From Cladosporium sp. IMV 00045 (Eukaryota; Ascomycota; Dothideomycetes; Cladosporiales; Cladosporiaceae), in the NCBI GenBank assembly GCA_001931905.2, contig MSJI02000101.1, positions 1 through 64,000 on the forward strand: 64,000 bases of DNA. Direction: 5' to 3'. The translations under genes and the position numbers were made by a program. Positions 53,678 through 64,000 of the stretch are shown here, piece after piece. Numbering within the stretch: position 1 is the first letter of the stretch; the number at the start of each line of letters is the position of its first letter. The notes below the pieces were generated by a model. The model searched no databases. It was given only the letters and a program-made list of their open reading frames with translations, and was not told where the DNA came from.

Positions 53678-54359
53678 AGTTGGGGTTTGTTGTTGAAGGG
53701 GGTTTGATTGATGTGTGAGCTGTTTGAGATTGGTTGGAGATACCTTTTTTACCGTTTTTGCTTTCACTTTTTGTTAGCATGGCGCTGTTCTCTTTTCTTG
53801 TTTTCTTTGTTGATTATTGTATGGGGTTTGGGTTACGAAATGCACTTGCACTTGCTCCTTGATGATGTTGAAGCGGATAACGAAATTGCGTGCATTGTTA
53901 CTGTTCTTCGAATGATCGAGGCGCGTGAAGATAGTCGTCGAAGCGTTCAGACTTGTAGCACTTCGAACAATGGCATTCCTTATTCTTCAACGGGAGTATC
54001 TGGTCCTGATTCATTTGCAGTCACCATTCCCGCCTAGTGATACGCGATGCGCGGCGGCAGGAGAAGAGCGTGTGTAGAACTTGCGGCCACTTCCCTAGGG
54101 AATCACTTTTAATATTGATACATCTATAATGTTAATAGCATTCTCTTCGAACAAAGATATGTGAGGTGTACATGCTGTTGTGAATAAAGCCTCGAATAAA
54201 GTGGGCCTAGACAAATACGGTTTAGCGTCTTTTGTGAACTTCACTTCACGAGCGTCACGACCATTGGCTGCATCACCGATTTCCCATTTTCCATCCTTCT
54301 CATAGATATAGTCCACCTTTGGCGTATGGTGTGCTTCCACTGACCATCAGTCACTGTTA
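53678..54359. other. intergenic, nothing recognised
   Basis: A 682-bp stretch holding the T-rich 3' UTR of ysc84 and the promoter of the Gfd2-like gene. Short frames on both strands lack support. Confidence 0.5.
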
Positions 54360-55562
54360 ATGTCATGGCGACTCTGCACTCGAGCTGCTCGCTTATTTGT
54401 CCCCGCCTTCGCGCTGCGAATTGAGTGGCAATTGCCACTTTCCAGACGACACTTCCAATCACTCGCCGCGGATCCATCAACAGGTCCCCCTGCTCGCCCG
54501 CCTGTCTCTACCGATCCCAGCAACGAAGCAGCGAGTTCTTCGCCAACTTTCGACGAGCTGATATACATGGCGGCTATCAAAGGTGAAGTCTTGCAACTCC
54601 AGAAATTGCTGGGGTTGGTGCCGCCGGACGACAACCAGAGTCTGTCGCTCAAGGAATTGAAGGGTTTTATTCCGAGCAAAAGAGGATTTCTAAAGGATGT
54701 CGTTTTCGTCTGCATCGATTGCGAAGCGTATGAGTTTGCTCAATCGAAGATCACTGAAATCGGTTTGTCTTGCTCGAGCCTTTGTCTGACAAATATTCCA
54801 AGGCTAACCCCGTGACAAGGTGTTTCAATACTAGACACTCGCTCCATCAAGGACGTCGATCCAGGTGAGAATGGCTCACCCTGGTTCGACCTCATGAAAC
54901 ACATCCACCTCCGCCCAATAGAGTACAAGAAACTCGTCAACAAGAAATACATCAAAGGCTGCCCGGAAGCTTTCAACTTCGGCAAAAGCAAACTTGTCCG
55001 TCTCAATACAGTCGGCAACATTCTTACTCGCATCTTCAACGACCCAGCCCGCATCAAGAAAGCAACCGATTTAACAACCAAGATGCCGCTGAACAAGGAC
55101 GTCGACATCATCCTCGTCGGACACGACCTCAGCAACGACACGAAGTACATGCAACAGCTGGGTTTCCGCCAGAACCGCGACGCAGCCGGTTCTTTCGATA
55201 CGCAGCGGCTGGCGCGGCTTTCTAAGAAAGAGTCCCTGGGGCTCAAAAAGTTGCTTGCTGCTCTCTCCATCGATGCTGAGAATCTGCACAACGCCGGCAA
55301 CGATGCGGCGTACACGCTGCAGGCTCTTGTGGGGCTCGCTGTGCAGGAGCATCGCAGGCCGGGAGCGCTGAGGGAGGCGCTGATTAAGGTCAATGCGGAG
55401 TGGGCTGCGGAAAAGCAGGCGATGAAGGTGAAGAGGCCTGCGCCTGAGGAGCTGGAGAGAGCTGGTGAGGTGGCGGGTGGAGGTGATGGCGAGCCTGCAT
55501 CGAAGAAACAAAAAATAGACTCGGAGGATAGAAACTCGCTGAGGACGGGCGAAGCTTCATGA
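54360..55562 (+). CDS. Gfd2/YDR514C-like DEDDh exonuclease domain protein
   Basis: Two exons, 54360-54762 and 54820-55562, are joined across a 57-bp intron, giving 381 residues. Residues 1-50 are Arg/Ala-rich and could be a mitochondrial presequence. The RNase H-like domain shows VFVCIDCEAYEF (Asp-x-Glu), VDIILVGHDLSNDTKYMQQLGF, the FDTQRLA block and NLHNAGNDAAYTLQALVGL, in which His and Asp five apart mark a DEDDh exonuclease. This arrangement is that of the fungal Gfd2 family; yeast Gfd2 is a multicopy suppressor of an mRNA-export mutant. The C-terminus is Lys/Glu-rich with a KKQK basic motif. Nuclease activity is inferred from motifs, and cellular location is open. Confidence 0.85.
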
Positions 55563-56167
55563 ATGAAAGAGGAAATCAGGCCAGAAAGCAAATCGCGACT
55601 GATCGGTCGTCATGTTTGCAGCCCGCACATAAACAGATAGCGGTGAATTTGCCAGTCACGTTGATCAAAGAAAGGCAACGCGGACTCAGAGAAAAGGGCC
55701 GCCGATGGCTAAAATCGTGGGCCATGAAAGACCTAACACCTATCCTGATTACCAGCTGTATCATCAATTAGCAACAATACCGGAAGGCGAAAAACCTCGC
55801 CACCTTCAATCAGCCAGTTTGAACTCGTCAAGGCATTCACTTCTTTGTTCTTTCTCTTTTCCACCCTTGGACTTTCTTTCACTTTTAGTCTTTGCGTTCA
55901 CTTACATCGAGCAGTCACTTACATCTACCAGTCACTTGATCGAGACTTGACGTCGGGCGGAGTCTGCCTAACGCTTCTTCGGGTCAGGTGTGCTAAACAC
56001 AATGGCATTCGACACTCGACACTCGATTTTCACGTAACACCATTCGCAACTCTTTATATAAACGACTCCAGCTTCTTCCTCTTCTCCCTCCTCTGCTCCG
56101 AACCTGATGGACAACTACCATCTCCTCTGTTACGCAAACTACCTTCCCGCACAACTCACGAGCCATC
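55563..56167. other. intergenic, promoter of the 2EXR-like gene
   Basis: A 605-bp stretch. A CT-rich leader with a TATATAAAC box (about 56054) lies about 110 bp before the ATG. Nothing else is recognised. Confidence 0.5.
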
Positions 56168-57204
56168 ATGGCGTTGCCTGCGGATCAGGCTGTGCTTCTG
56201 GCATCTGAACTATCTCCGGAAGTCTTCACTCCCATGCTCCCCAACTCTTCTGATTCCTCTGACGACAAGGCTCCAGGTGCACACTCACACGACAAATCTC
56301 CCCCAAAGATGTAAGTTCCCAGTCCATACACGTTCTATTTCAGTACTGATACTAAGTTGATCACAGCTTCCGCTTCCGCGATCTCCCTCCGGAGATCAGA
56401 AACAAAATCTATGAGTACTGTGTTGTGCCGAGTGGTCCTTTCAACAAAGACAACGCGATCAAAGATCATGGCCCAGGCAACTCTGTCAACCAGACTGCCA
56501 CGACCAGTATTCAACCGTCTCAAGCCAATGAAACCCCAACTGGCATCTCATCCCACCAGGAGCGCAACATCTTCGTGGTGACGAACAAGCTCCCCCATCG
56601 ATCATTCCCATTCCCCTCCTCAATCTCCATGGGATACCACACTCTCAACTCCATCCTCTCTACCTCCCACCAACTCCGCTCCGAAGCCCTCCCAATCTTC
56701 TACCAAACCAACACCTTCGCCTTCCCCGACCTCTTCGCCCTCTTCCCCTGGCTCCTCGAAGTCTGCACTTGGCAGAACCTCAAACACATCCGCAGCTTGC
56801 ACGTCGAGTACACCTTCCCCTTGCACGCCCCGCAAATCGGCATCCTGTGCGCCCTCCTCCTCCTAATGGAAATCGGCGTGCTGAGATGCGAACTCCGCCT
56901 CGTCTCCCAATCTTCTACCACTCTTCTCTCGCACGATACGGAGATCGATGTGCACTTCGGATGTAAGTTGCAGAAGGACGTGGCGCGGTTCGTCTCCAAG
57001 AGGGCACTCACGAAGGAGAATGTTCCGAGGGATTCGATTGGGCTGGTGAGTCTGGTTCAGCCGCTTGTGGGATTTTTGTGGCCGGTCAGAGGTTTGTGGG
57101 AGGTTTGTGAGGTGTGTGGGAAGGGTGAGCCGGGGGAGAAGGAGGTGGTTTTGAAGTCGGGGTTGTTTGGGGTTTGGGATGGGGAGGGACAGAAGAGTGC
57201 GTGA
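56168..57204 (+). CDS. hypothetical 2EXR/F-box-like protein
   Basis: Two exons, 56168-56310 and 56367-57204, are joined across a 56-bp intron, giving 326 residues. After a disordered 48-residue N-terminus, the conserved motif IFRFRDLPPEIRNKIYEYCVV begins exactly at the intron junction. Later blocks are ILSTSHQLRSEALPIFYQTNTFAFPDL and LKHIRSLHVEYTF. This is the three-part pattern of the very large ascomycete 2EXR/F-box-like family: an LPxEIRxxIY start, a cluster of returning helices and an RSLxV strand. No function is established for most members. A cysteine pair near the C-terminus (CEVCGKGEPG) is unusual but probably not a zinc site. Confidence 0.75.
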
Positions 57205-57584
57205 GATGAGATGATGGTGAGTTGATTTCTACTTTTTGTCGTTGGAGGGTGACTATGGGGCGAGGATGATGAGAGATGCGAGATTTGCATACCAAGCTGA
57301 TGTTGCGATAGGAACTACAGTGGTGGAAACGCGATTCGGAGGCCCGAGGATGGACTATGGTTCGTGCATTTTCTCCTTCCGTTCGATTGCTAGAAGTCAG
57401 AGCTATCGATGAAAAAGTAAGCACGGACTGAACGTTCAAGATAAACTATCATGGGGTGTGCATTATCTTTCTGTAGAAAAATCAATCGAATTCTTCTCTG
57501 ATGCCTATCACTGTGACTTAGATGACGAGTTTCCGAATTCTTCAAACCGTCCCCCAATCCATGTACGCGCCTAATCAACATCTC
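57205..57584. other. convergent spacer
   Basis: A 380-bp spacer between convergent 3' ends. Nothing is recognised. Confidence 0.5.
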
Positions 57585-59498
57585 TCAAATCGTATACCTA
57601 AAATTGGGATCTCCCTCCAAAACCTTCTCCCCACGATCAGCCTTCCTATTCTCCCTCCTAAAATAGATACAATTAATCGTAACAATAACCATAATAAGCA
57701 CATTACAAGCCAACGTAGCATAAATGCCCGGCCTATAGTGCGGACGATCCTGCGACCGAAAGATGAGAGAGCCGGCGATTCCACCGATGCCTCCGAAACC
57801 TACCAGAGTCGCGGAGCAGAATGCTCGTTTCCAGTGGCCGCGGATGTTGTTTGCTTGGTAGGCCATGCAGGTTGGGATGCCGCCTTGCGCTGAGGCGCAG
57901 ATTAGGAAAGTTCCGAAGTAGCGGACGCCGGGTTGGGGGGCCCAGCCCTGTGAGGTTTTAGGTTAATTGGATGGGTGATGGGCGGGTGTGTGGTGAGAGA
58001 GAATTCTTACGAGGAGAGGTGCGCCGATGATGCCACAGGCACAGTTGAAGAATAGCAGAGGACCTCGGATGCGCTGTTGATTGTCAGTATTCGTAGATAT
58101 TGACAGCCATGTTGATTGACTTACCCATCGGTCGCCGACCCATGCTAAACACCACATCGATATACAAGCAAGTACGTATGGCGGTGCTGACCTGTCGACA
58201 AGGATTATTAGTGGGATCAAAGTCTTAGGCAATGTATTCTCACTTACAGGTACTGCGACTCTCCTCTACTGAACCCCATATTCTCCGAAAGAATTATTGG
58301 TAGAAAAAATGAAATAGCATAGGCAGACGTGCAAAGGGCACTGCAATATGTCAGCTTCTCTGTCCCATATACTCGAACGGCTGGCTTCTCAAAAGACATT
58401 CATCAACATCCGAAGTCAGACTTACAAGAAGATAAGAGCAAAGCCCCAAATCTTTGGGTCATTAGCAGAAGCAGCCCATTTTTTGATGCTGAACTCTTCT
58501 GCCTCAGCATCGTTCCGATCACGGTTGATTCGCCGAAGTAAGAAATCGATTTCGTTCGGCTTCAAGAATCCCCAGACTGGGTTCGTCTTCAGTTGGTCGG
58601 GGAAGTTGACAACAAATACGTAGCCGAACAGTCCGACGATGACCGTAAGGATGCCCTCAATGATGAAGATCCATCTCCAGCCACCGTAGCCCGCTATGCC
58701 TTCCTGTTGTCATTCAAAATTAGTGGTCATCCAAGCCTGTGAATGAGGAGATTTACCATCTGTTGGAGTCCATACGCGAGCACACCAGACAGCCCGTTGC
58801 AAAGCGTGCCAATCAAGTAGAAAAAAGCATAGCGTTTCTGCATGTCAAAGCGCGAGTAGTATGTTGAGATAAGATAGACGCATCCGGGGAAGTATCCTGC
58901 TTCGAACAATCCGAGCAGTAGGCGGAGCGGAAGTAGAATGATCCAATCGTTGACAAATCCAAACCCGATCTAGTAAAGTCAGCTACTGTGTTGGATCAAC
59001 AGGCGGGCGAGTCGTCTTACCATAACAGCGCCCCATGCACAGCAGATTGAGGGAAGAAATAGCCTGGGTCCCAATTTGCGCGTGATGACAGTCGCGGGCG
59101 GTTGGAAGATCGTGTACGTGATGAAGAACACAAGCGTGGCTATGGACTAATGTTGTCAAGATCAGCATTTTTGAAGTACATTTCCCGATGAACCTCGTTA
59201 CACTCACGTATCGGTATCCCTCGTCCGTCTGCAGATCGTCGTGCATACCCGCAACTGCAGCGTTAGGCATGTTACCACGATCAATGAGACTGACGCAGTA
59301 CATCAATCCCGTGATAACGAGCATTCGTCGGTCGATCCGATGAACGATCTTCCTCTGCTCAGCATAGCTGAATTCTTCGTCCTCGTCGGTGTTGTCGACA
59401 TGGCTGGGTTTTCTATCTTCGAGATGAGATGCTGCGGGACTGATCGATTGGGGGAGTTCGCTCTTCGAATCGGGATTGGGGTTCTTGGGTTCTGCCAT
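57585..59498 (-). CDS. MFS permease, allantoate permease (Dal5) family
   Basis: About eight exons with introns of about 50-85 bp. Exon 1 (59498-59208) carries a charged cytosolic N-terminus (DEDEEFSYAEQRKIVHRIDRRML) leading into helix 1 with the family motif SLIDRGNMPNAAVAGM. Later exons encode IATLVFFITYTIFQPPATVITRKLGPR, LLGLFEAGYFPGCVYLISTYYSR (Dal5 signature GxFEAGxFPG), WRWIFIIEGILTVIVGLFGY and ANNIRGHWKRAFCSA. These are typical anion:cation symporter family blocks, giving 12 predicted helices. The substrate could be allantoate, a vitamin, or another organic anion; the sequence does not tell. Donor and acceptor sites are regular and no frame break was seen. Confidence 0.88.
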
Positions 59499-60883
59499 GG
59501 TGTTGCAGGAGCTGAGCTGAACTCCATGACTAAAATCGGATCAGCGACGGTCTTCTTTAATACTGCTCGACAGGCGCAGCAGCCACAATGTGTCCCAAGG
59601 CTTGGAACTTGATGTTTCCCCTCATGTCGGCTGTTGATGAGATACATAAAATGTGATAGCACCGAGGCTGCAACTCGCCTCGACAGCCTATCAAGGATGT
59701 CTAGCTTCAATAGCTCATTGCTAAGATCGACTTCTGAAGCATGGCAGGTGCGGGAATAGGAATAGGTGCAGTTTTAGGCGACTCGGTGGAGACAATCGCA
59801 ACCTGCAGCGGCTCAGATAGCTTCAGATAGGCCCAGATGCAGATGAAATCTAATTTGTGCGGCAGGCTATCAGACGTCGAAGTAACATAGCAGATTGCTT
59901 AGCTTCGATACGCCATGGTGGTCACCTTGTCGTCCTCTGCTGCCTTTCTGCAACATTGTCTCAAGGCGATTTCACTCGGACCAATGAGCCTTTTTCATCA
60001 AAGGAATCACGACGATCCAGTATGACCGGCAATAGTGAGATTGGCGTCGAGCAAAGTGGATTACTCCTCCGCACCTCCACACTATTGGATTCCTTGGTAT
60101 AGATCTTGGCCATGTGTACGAACGTGGGGTAGCCGTCTAGTTGCGATGTTGATCGTATAGCGGAACAAAGAAGAGCGACTAGGCACAGCCACGAGTCGGG
60201 AGACTACGATATATAGCCGTGGCAAGTTCTTTGTCTGCCGAGGCTTGATGACTGTTCTCGGACAAAGAGAGTATAATCTTTAAGCCAAGAGGTGCTCCAT
60301 CAAGACTGCCTATTCGCGGGACTATGGGAGAGCTGTTCAAGGCAAAGATATCACCACAGCGAAGTGTCCCTATTAAATGCGTTAGTAAAGATTTGGAAAG
60401 CTCCATCTCCGGTTGTGATACATGTAATCGACCGTGAATCGCAATGCCTAGAAAGGACGTCACTTACAGTTCAGACATGCCATGTACCATGTACCTATCC
60501 GATATTCAGCCCACCCTCGTATCGGTATCTCTTTTTAGCGACCTCGTCATTTGCTCACATTCACTCTTGAGATGCCGGTTCATGAGTCGGCTTTCTCCGC
60601 GGGTTTGGTAATACATGACTGCAGGACTTGGCCTGTGGCTAGCCACAAACGCACAAATGCGGGTAGCACTCATGTCGTGCTAATAGCAAGATCGACGAGG
60701 TCGACTTGGTGCCACTCAACTGATCTTATTTCGATACTTTATTCACACTGCGCGACATGTGGGGAAATGGCCTTGGAGAAAAATACTTCTCAATAATAGA
60801 ATATGGTATCGAACTTCTGCTTTAACAAAAAATCTCTCACCGAAGCGAGCAATGTCTAATCGTACAATCCTCTAATCGCCCAC
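59499..60883. other. intergenic, upstream of the MFS gene
   Basis: A 1.4-kb stretch between the MFS start and the rsc9 3' end. A direct repeat TCAGATAG (59813-59820 and 59823-59830) contains two AGATAG GATA-type sites about 320 bp upstream of the MFS ATG. This would fit nitrogen control of a Dal5-type permease but is inference. No gene is recognised in the rest. Confidence 0.45.
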
Positions 60884-63800
60884 TCAAGCGAAACCCCTAC
60901 GAACGTTCCTCAAAATGACCCCGACATAGTCTTTGAGAGTCTTGTTGTGGCTCAAAGCATCGAACAAGCCGCGTCTCACTTCTTCGTTGAAGAACATTGC
61001 AATCATGCCTGCATCTTCCAGGCCATCGGTGCTCTTCTCCGTCTCCCCTCCCATGGCAGCTCTCACGCTGTCCGTGGAATTGCTCAGGCTCTTTGGCATG
61101 AAGCGTGCGATGTTGCGCAGTACGAGGGCGGCTCCAAGAGGAAGTCCAGCGGCGTCGCCGGTCTCGTCTTGGAGGGTCGAGACAAGATGCGTCTTCACAG
61201 TGAGGTCTTGGGCGGCGCGGTCTGATGGCTTGACGTTGTGCTTGTTGACGATGTGCGAGGGCAGGTGTGTTTGGATGTGGCGTGCAAGCATGGCAGTGGC
61301 TGATCCGTGACCGCCGGATGTGTAGTCGTTGGATGTTCGCGTGCAGTCTGCCCAGCGACACTGGTGGTTTTGATCATCACCAGCGGCAAAGTCGAAGCCA
61401 TCGGCCAGGGTCGTGTCGCCGCTCGCGCCGTTGGTCAGTCCGTCTGGTAGTGGTTTCGGGTCAATGTCCATTTCGTCAGATTCTGGTGCGGGCGAGGCTT
61501 TCTTCTTGGGCGGAAGGTGAAAGTGTTGACCACAGATGTGCTTAAGCATGCTCTCTGAATCACGGAACCACTCGCCACAAGGAACCTCTCTTTTAGTAGG
61601 CGCAGTGACCACACCAGTGACGGGGTCGCGGTGGCCCTCAATTGAGATTGAAGTCTTCCAACAGCACCGAAGCAGTTCCTTCCCTTTGTCCGTTGCTCTG
61701 CTGCCAGGGCTCATGCCAGTCTCGACAGGAATCTTGCGCGCCCGTATGCCTCTTATGACATACTTGTTTCCGTGTGCGACTTGTGCGGTTGCGCCTGTAA
61801 AGACGGCGGAGACATTCTTGATAAACTCGCCGGCTATGAGGTGAGGGTGTGTTGCGCTGAATGGAGCGAAAGTACCTTGATAGGCTTGCCAAAGACTGAT
61901 CTGAGTCATCTCCGACTTGACGTCCGGCATAAAGCACATGCGTAGCCACTCAGATGAGCGCTCGGGCTCGTCAAGCTTCAGCAATGGCTCCACAACACTT
62001 CGTGAAAGGCGCGGCACTGGAGGAATCGTTGACTCCTCCTCTTTGGAGTCGCTCTTGGCTTCTTGCTTCTGCTCCTTCGCATCGAAGAGGAGAAGACGTG
62101 TCAGCTGCTGCGCAAGATTTTCGGGGTCGATTTGCTGCAAAAGAGTGTCGACATTGTCAGAGAAAGATGTGTATTGCATGAGGAAGTCCAAGCAGGCGCC
62201 ACGCAACTCTTCATCTTCAATGAGGAGCCACGTTTGTACATCGCGAAGAGTCTCTGACGGAATATCCTCCAATCGCTTCGGAGGTGGGAGTGACATGCCC
62301 AAGCGGGCGACAGTTCTCAGCGCGGTGACGAGAGTTCCACGATCAGAGCTCCTCAGTTGTGCTATAAGACTTGAGTAAAGGTCGTCTTGGGTGTTGACAT
62401 CGCAGTGCCTTAAGACTTGCTCGGCAATTTCGAGAGAGTAGTGGCGTAGCTCCACGGTGGAAGGGTGATCGGGCAAGTTCAGGACGACCGTGATCATATC
62501 CTGAACCAAAGGCATAGCAGCAACATACTTCGCGTTGTCATCCAACATGCACATGTTGCGTATCGCAAGAGCTGCCTCGAGGATACGGTTCAGCTCACTG
62601 ATAAATTTCGCATCTTCCACGGTATCGTTTTGAAGTAGACACGGGCGAGCCTTGAGCTTTGCGATGATACTCGATGTCCCAGTAAGACCGTTCAGAGTCT
62701 CGTCATCCATAGGAAAGGTGTCGTCGTCGAAGTTGATGTCCCACTTGATATCGTAGAACAAGCTGCTGACTTGTAGAACCTTTTGTACGAGCGCATCGGC
62801 GAGGCCAGGAAATTGGATGAATTTGTACTTATCGCCACGCTCATGGCTGATTTTCACGAGGTGGTGCAACGCATACTCTTCCTCTTCTGCAATGCCGGAT
62901 TGCAGAGCCATCTGCGCTCGCACATAGATGTTCGGCCCGATGAAGCCAGTTCCCGGTAGCATGATGTTCCTATATTTCCGAGCCAAGGGTCCTGCGTAAG
63001 ACTCGGCTTTGCGTTTCCTCTCGTTCCGGTAGTAGTCGGGGTTGTTCGAGGGAGTCACCACAGGCTTGAGGGTCAAAGGGTAAGATTGTGAGGGTTCGTA
63101 TGAAGCAAGTGTGGACGTCGCGCTGTTTGTCAGTGAACCCGCGTTCATGATGCCGTTTGTGGTCGCGCCAGGGGTCGGGGAAGCTTGGACGGTGTTCGAG
63201 TGGCCTCGCGTCTGACGTGAAGCCGTCAGGTCTGGTTGAAAGAGCACCCGCTGAGGTGGCTGATGTCGCAGACCTCGACTTGAACGTCCCGCTGCGCTGC
63301 CAGGATCTTCGGAAATGTCCGGCTTTTCCTCCTTGGGCGTGCTTTGCCCAGGGCTCGTGTCACTCGCGTCCGCAGCCTCCGCCAGCTTCTCCTCTCTTGT
63401 CGGCGGCTTTGAAAAGTTCTCGAGGGTCCTACCCATGACGTTTCCTCCTTTGGCAGTAACTTCCTCCAGGATCTCCTTGGGTGGAGGCTCCTTTTGCCAA
63501 TGATTTGTGATTTCGTATGCGACCAAGTTCTTGTAGTAGATCTGTTTCACCTGAAAGGCTTGCGCGGCTGTGTACTGATTCTTTCCGATGAATTCCTCGG
63601 CGAACTTCCGCCACATCAATGGTTTGGCTTTTGTATCGGAGCACAAGTCGTATCCGCCCTCCTCTACGACACGTTGGTAAAGTTTGTGGAGGTCGACATG
63701 ACGGACGCCGACTTTTGGTTCGAGGTCGAGGCGGGTGCTGCAGGTGTAATTGTTAGCACGGTGTGCCCGCATTCACATGATAATGCATGACGTACCCGCG

Positions 63801-63884
63801 CTTCTCATGATATTCTTGCAGTTCTTTCATGAACTCCTCATGTTCCGTCGTCTTCTCAATGGACTGCCCGCGTTTGGGAGCCAT
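60884..63884 (-). CDS. rsc9: RSC chromatin-remodelling complex subunit Rsc9
   Basis: Two exons, 63884-63796 and 63737-60884, are joined across a 58-bp intron, giving 980 residues. The N-terminus MAPKRGQSIEKTTEHEEFMKEL opens the ARID DNA-binding domain. It continues across the intron through GVRHVDLHKLYQRVVEEGGYDL, PLMWRKFAEEFIGK and KNLVAYEITNHW. A disordered linker (about 130-270) precedes an armadillo-like helical region (about 290-600). Two zinc-finger-like segments lie near the C-terminus: CCWKTS...PCGEW...HICGQH and CRWADC...HIQTH. Rsc9 is a DNA- and nucleosome-contacting subunit of RSC, which slides and ejects nucleosomes at promoters; related ARID-armadillo-zinc-finger proteins occur in SWI/SNF PBAF (ARID2). 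Confidence 0.92.
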
Positions 63885-64000
63885 GGTGATTGTCTGATTG
63901 CGCGCGAAGAGAAACGGCTGCCTGCAGTTGCGCTGGTTTCGAAGTTGTCTAGCAGCACCTCAAGGAAAACACTGGCGCATAACGTGCCCTTTCTCGGAGT
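63885..64000. other. rsc9 upstream sequence to the window edge
   Basis: Only 116 bp remain. This is the rsc9 leader or promoter. Confidence 0.5.

Noticed and set aside
53708..54037. Hydrophobic open frame after ysc84
   Set aside because: T-rich 3' UTR reads as Phe/Leu/Trp. It starts without a plausible leader and has no homologous pattern.

Overview
The window is nuclear DNA of a filamentous ascomycete (Pezizomycotina), probably a Dothideomycete. The signs are short introns (mostly 45-75 bp, GTRNGT...CAG/TAG), a dispersed single-copy 5S rRNA gene, an intron-containing tRNA-Pro, HET-domain and NLR-type proteins, and fungus-specific families such as GH62, DUF3405, Kch1, Ugo1 and Ysc84. The class assignment is inference. 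Two assembly gaps (12218-12237 and 39302-39356) sit inside poly-A/poly-T tracts.

Layout. Bases 1-3.8 kb are gene-poor, with no gene I can support except a 5S rRNA (3085-3203). From 3.8 to 9.7 kb the minus strand carries a CorA-like membrane protein and a nine-exon NOD-like receptor (alpha/beta-hydrolase fold, NB-ARC, TPR). From 10.5 to 24 kb there are a secreted GH62 arabinofuranosidase, a DUF3405 membrane glycosyltransferase-like protein, a METTL25-like methyltransferase, the mitochondrial proteins Ugo1 and Yah1, an RBR ubiquitin ligase and the F-actin capping alpha subunit. From 24 to 36 kb there are a Nif1-like disordered protein, a 42-residue cysteine-rich ORF, an F-box protein interrupted by a stop, the K+ transporter Kch1 and a HET protein transcribed divergently from it. 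From 37 to 49 kb there are an old yellow enzyme, tRNA-Pro(AGG), a 2EXR-like protein, a RING protein, a TAPT1/Emp65 family protein, a 3'-5' exonuclease and a secreted SMP-30-like gene broken by two frameshifts. From 49 to 64 kb there are the ArfGAP Age2, the SNARE Sft1, the SYLF-SH3 protein Ysc84/Lsb3, a Gfd2-like exonuclease, another 2EXR/F-box-like protein, a Dal5-type MFS permease and the chromatin remodeller subunit Rsc9.

Most genes are unrelated housekeeping or membrane-traffic functions and do not form a metabolic cluster. Several act in related processes: Age2, Sft1, Ysc84 and capping protein in vesicle traffic and actin, and Ugo1 and Yah1 in mitochondria. The NLR and the HET protein are candidate self/non-self recognition genes. 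The observations most worth a second look are the complete NLR beside a CorA-like gene, the two damaged genes (SMP-30-like and F-box), the cysteine-rich microprotein, and a 156-bp in-frame tandem duplication in Kch1 whose copies differ almost only at synonymous sites. I did not find a convincing undescribed multi-gene system. All splice sites were deduced by eye from frame, splice consensus and family similarity.
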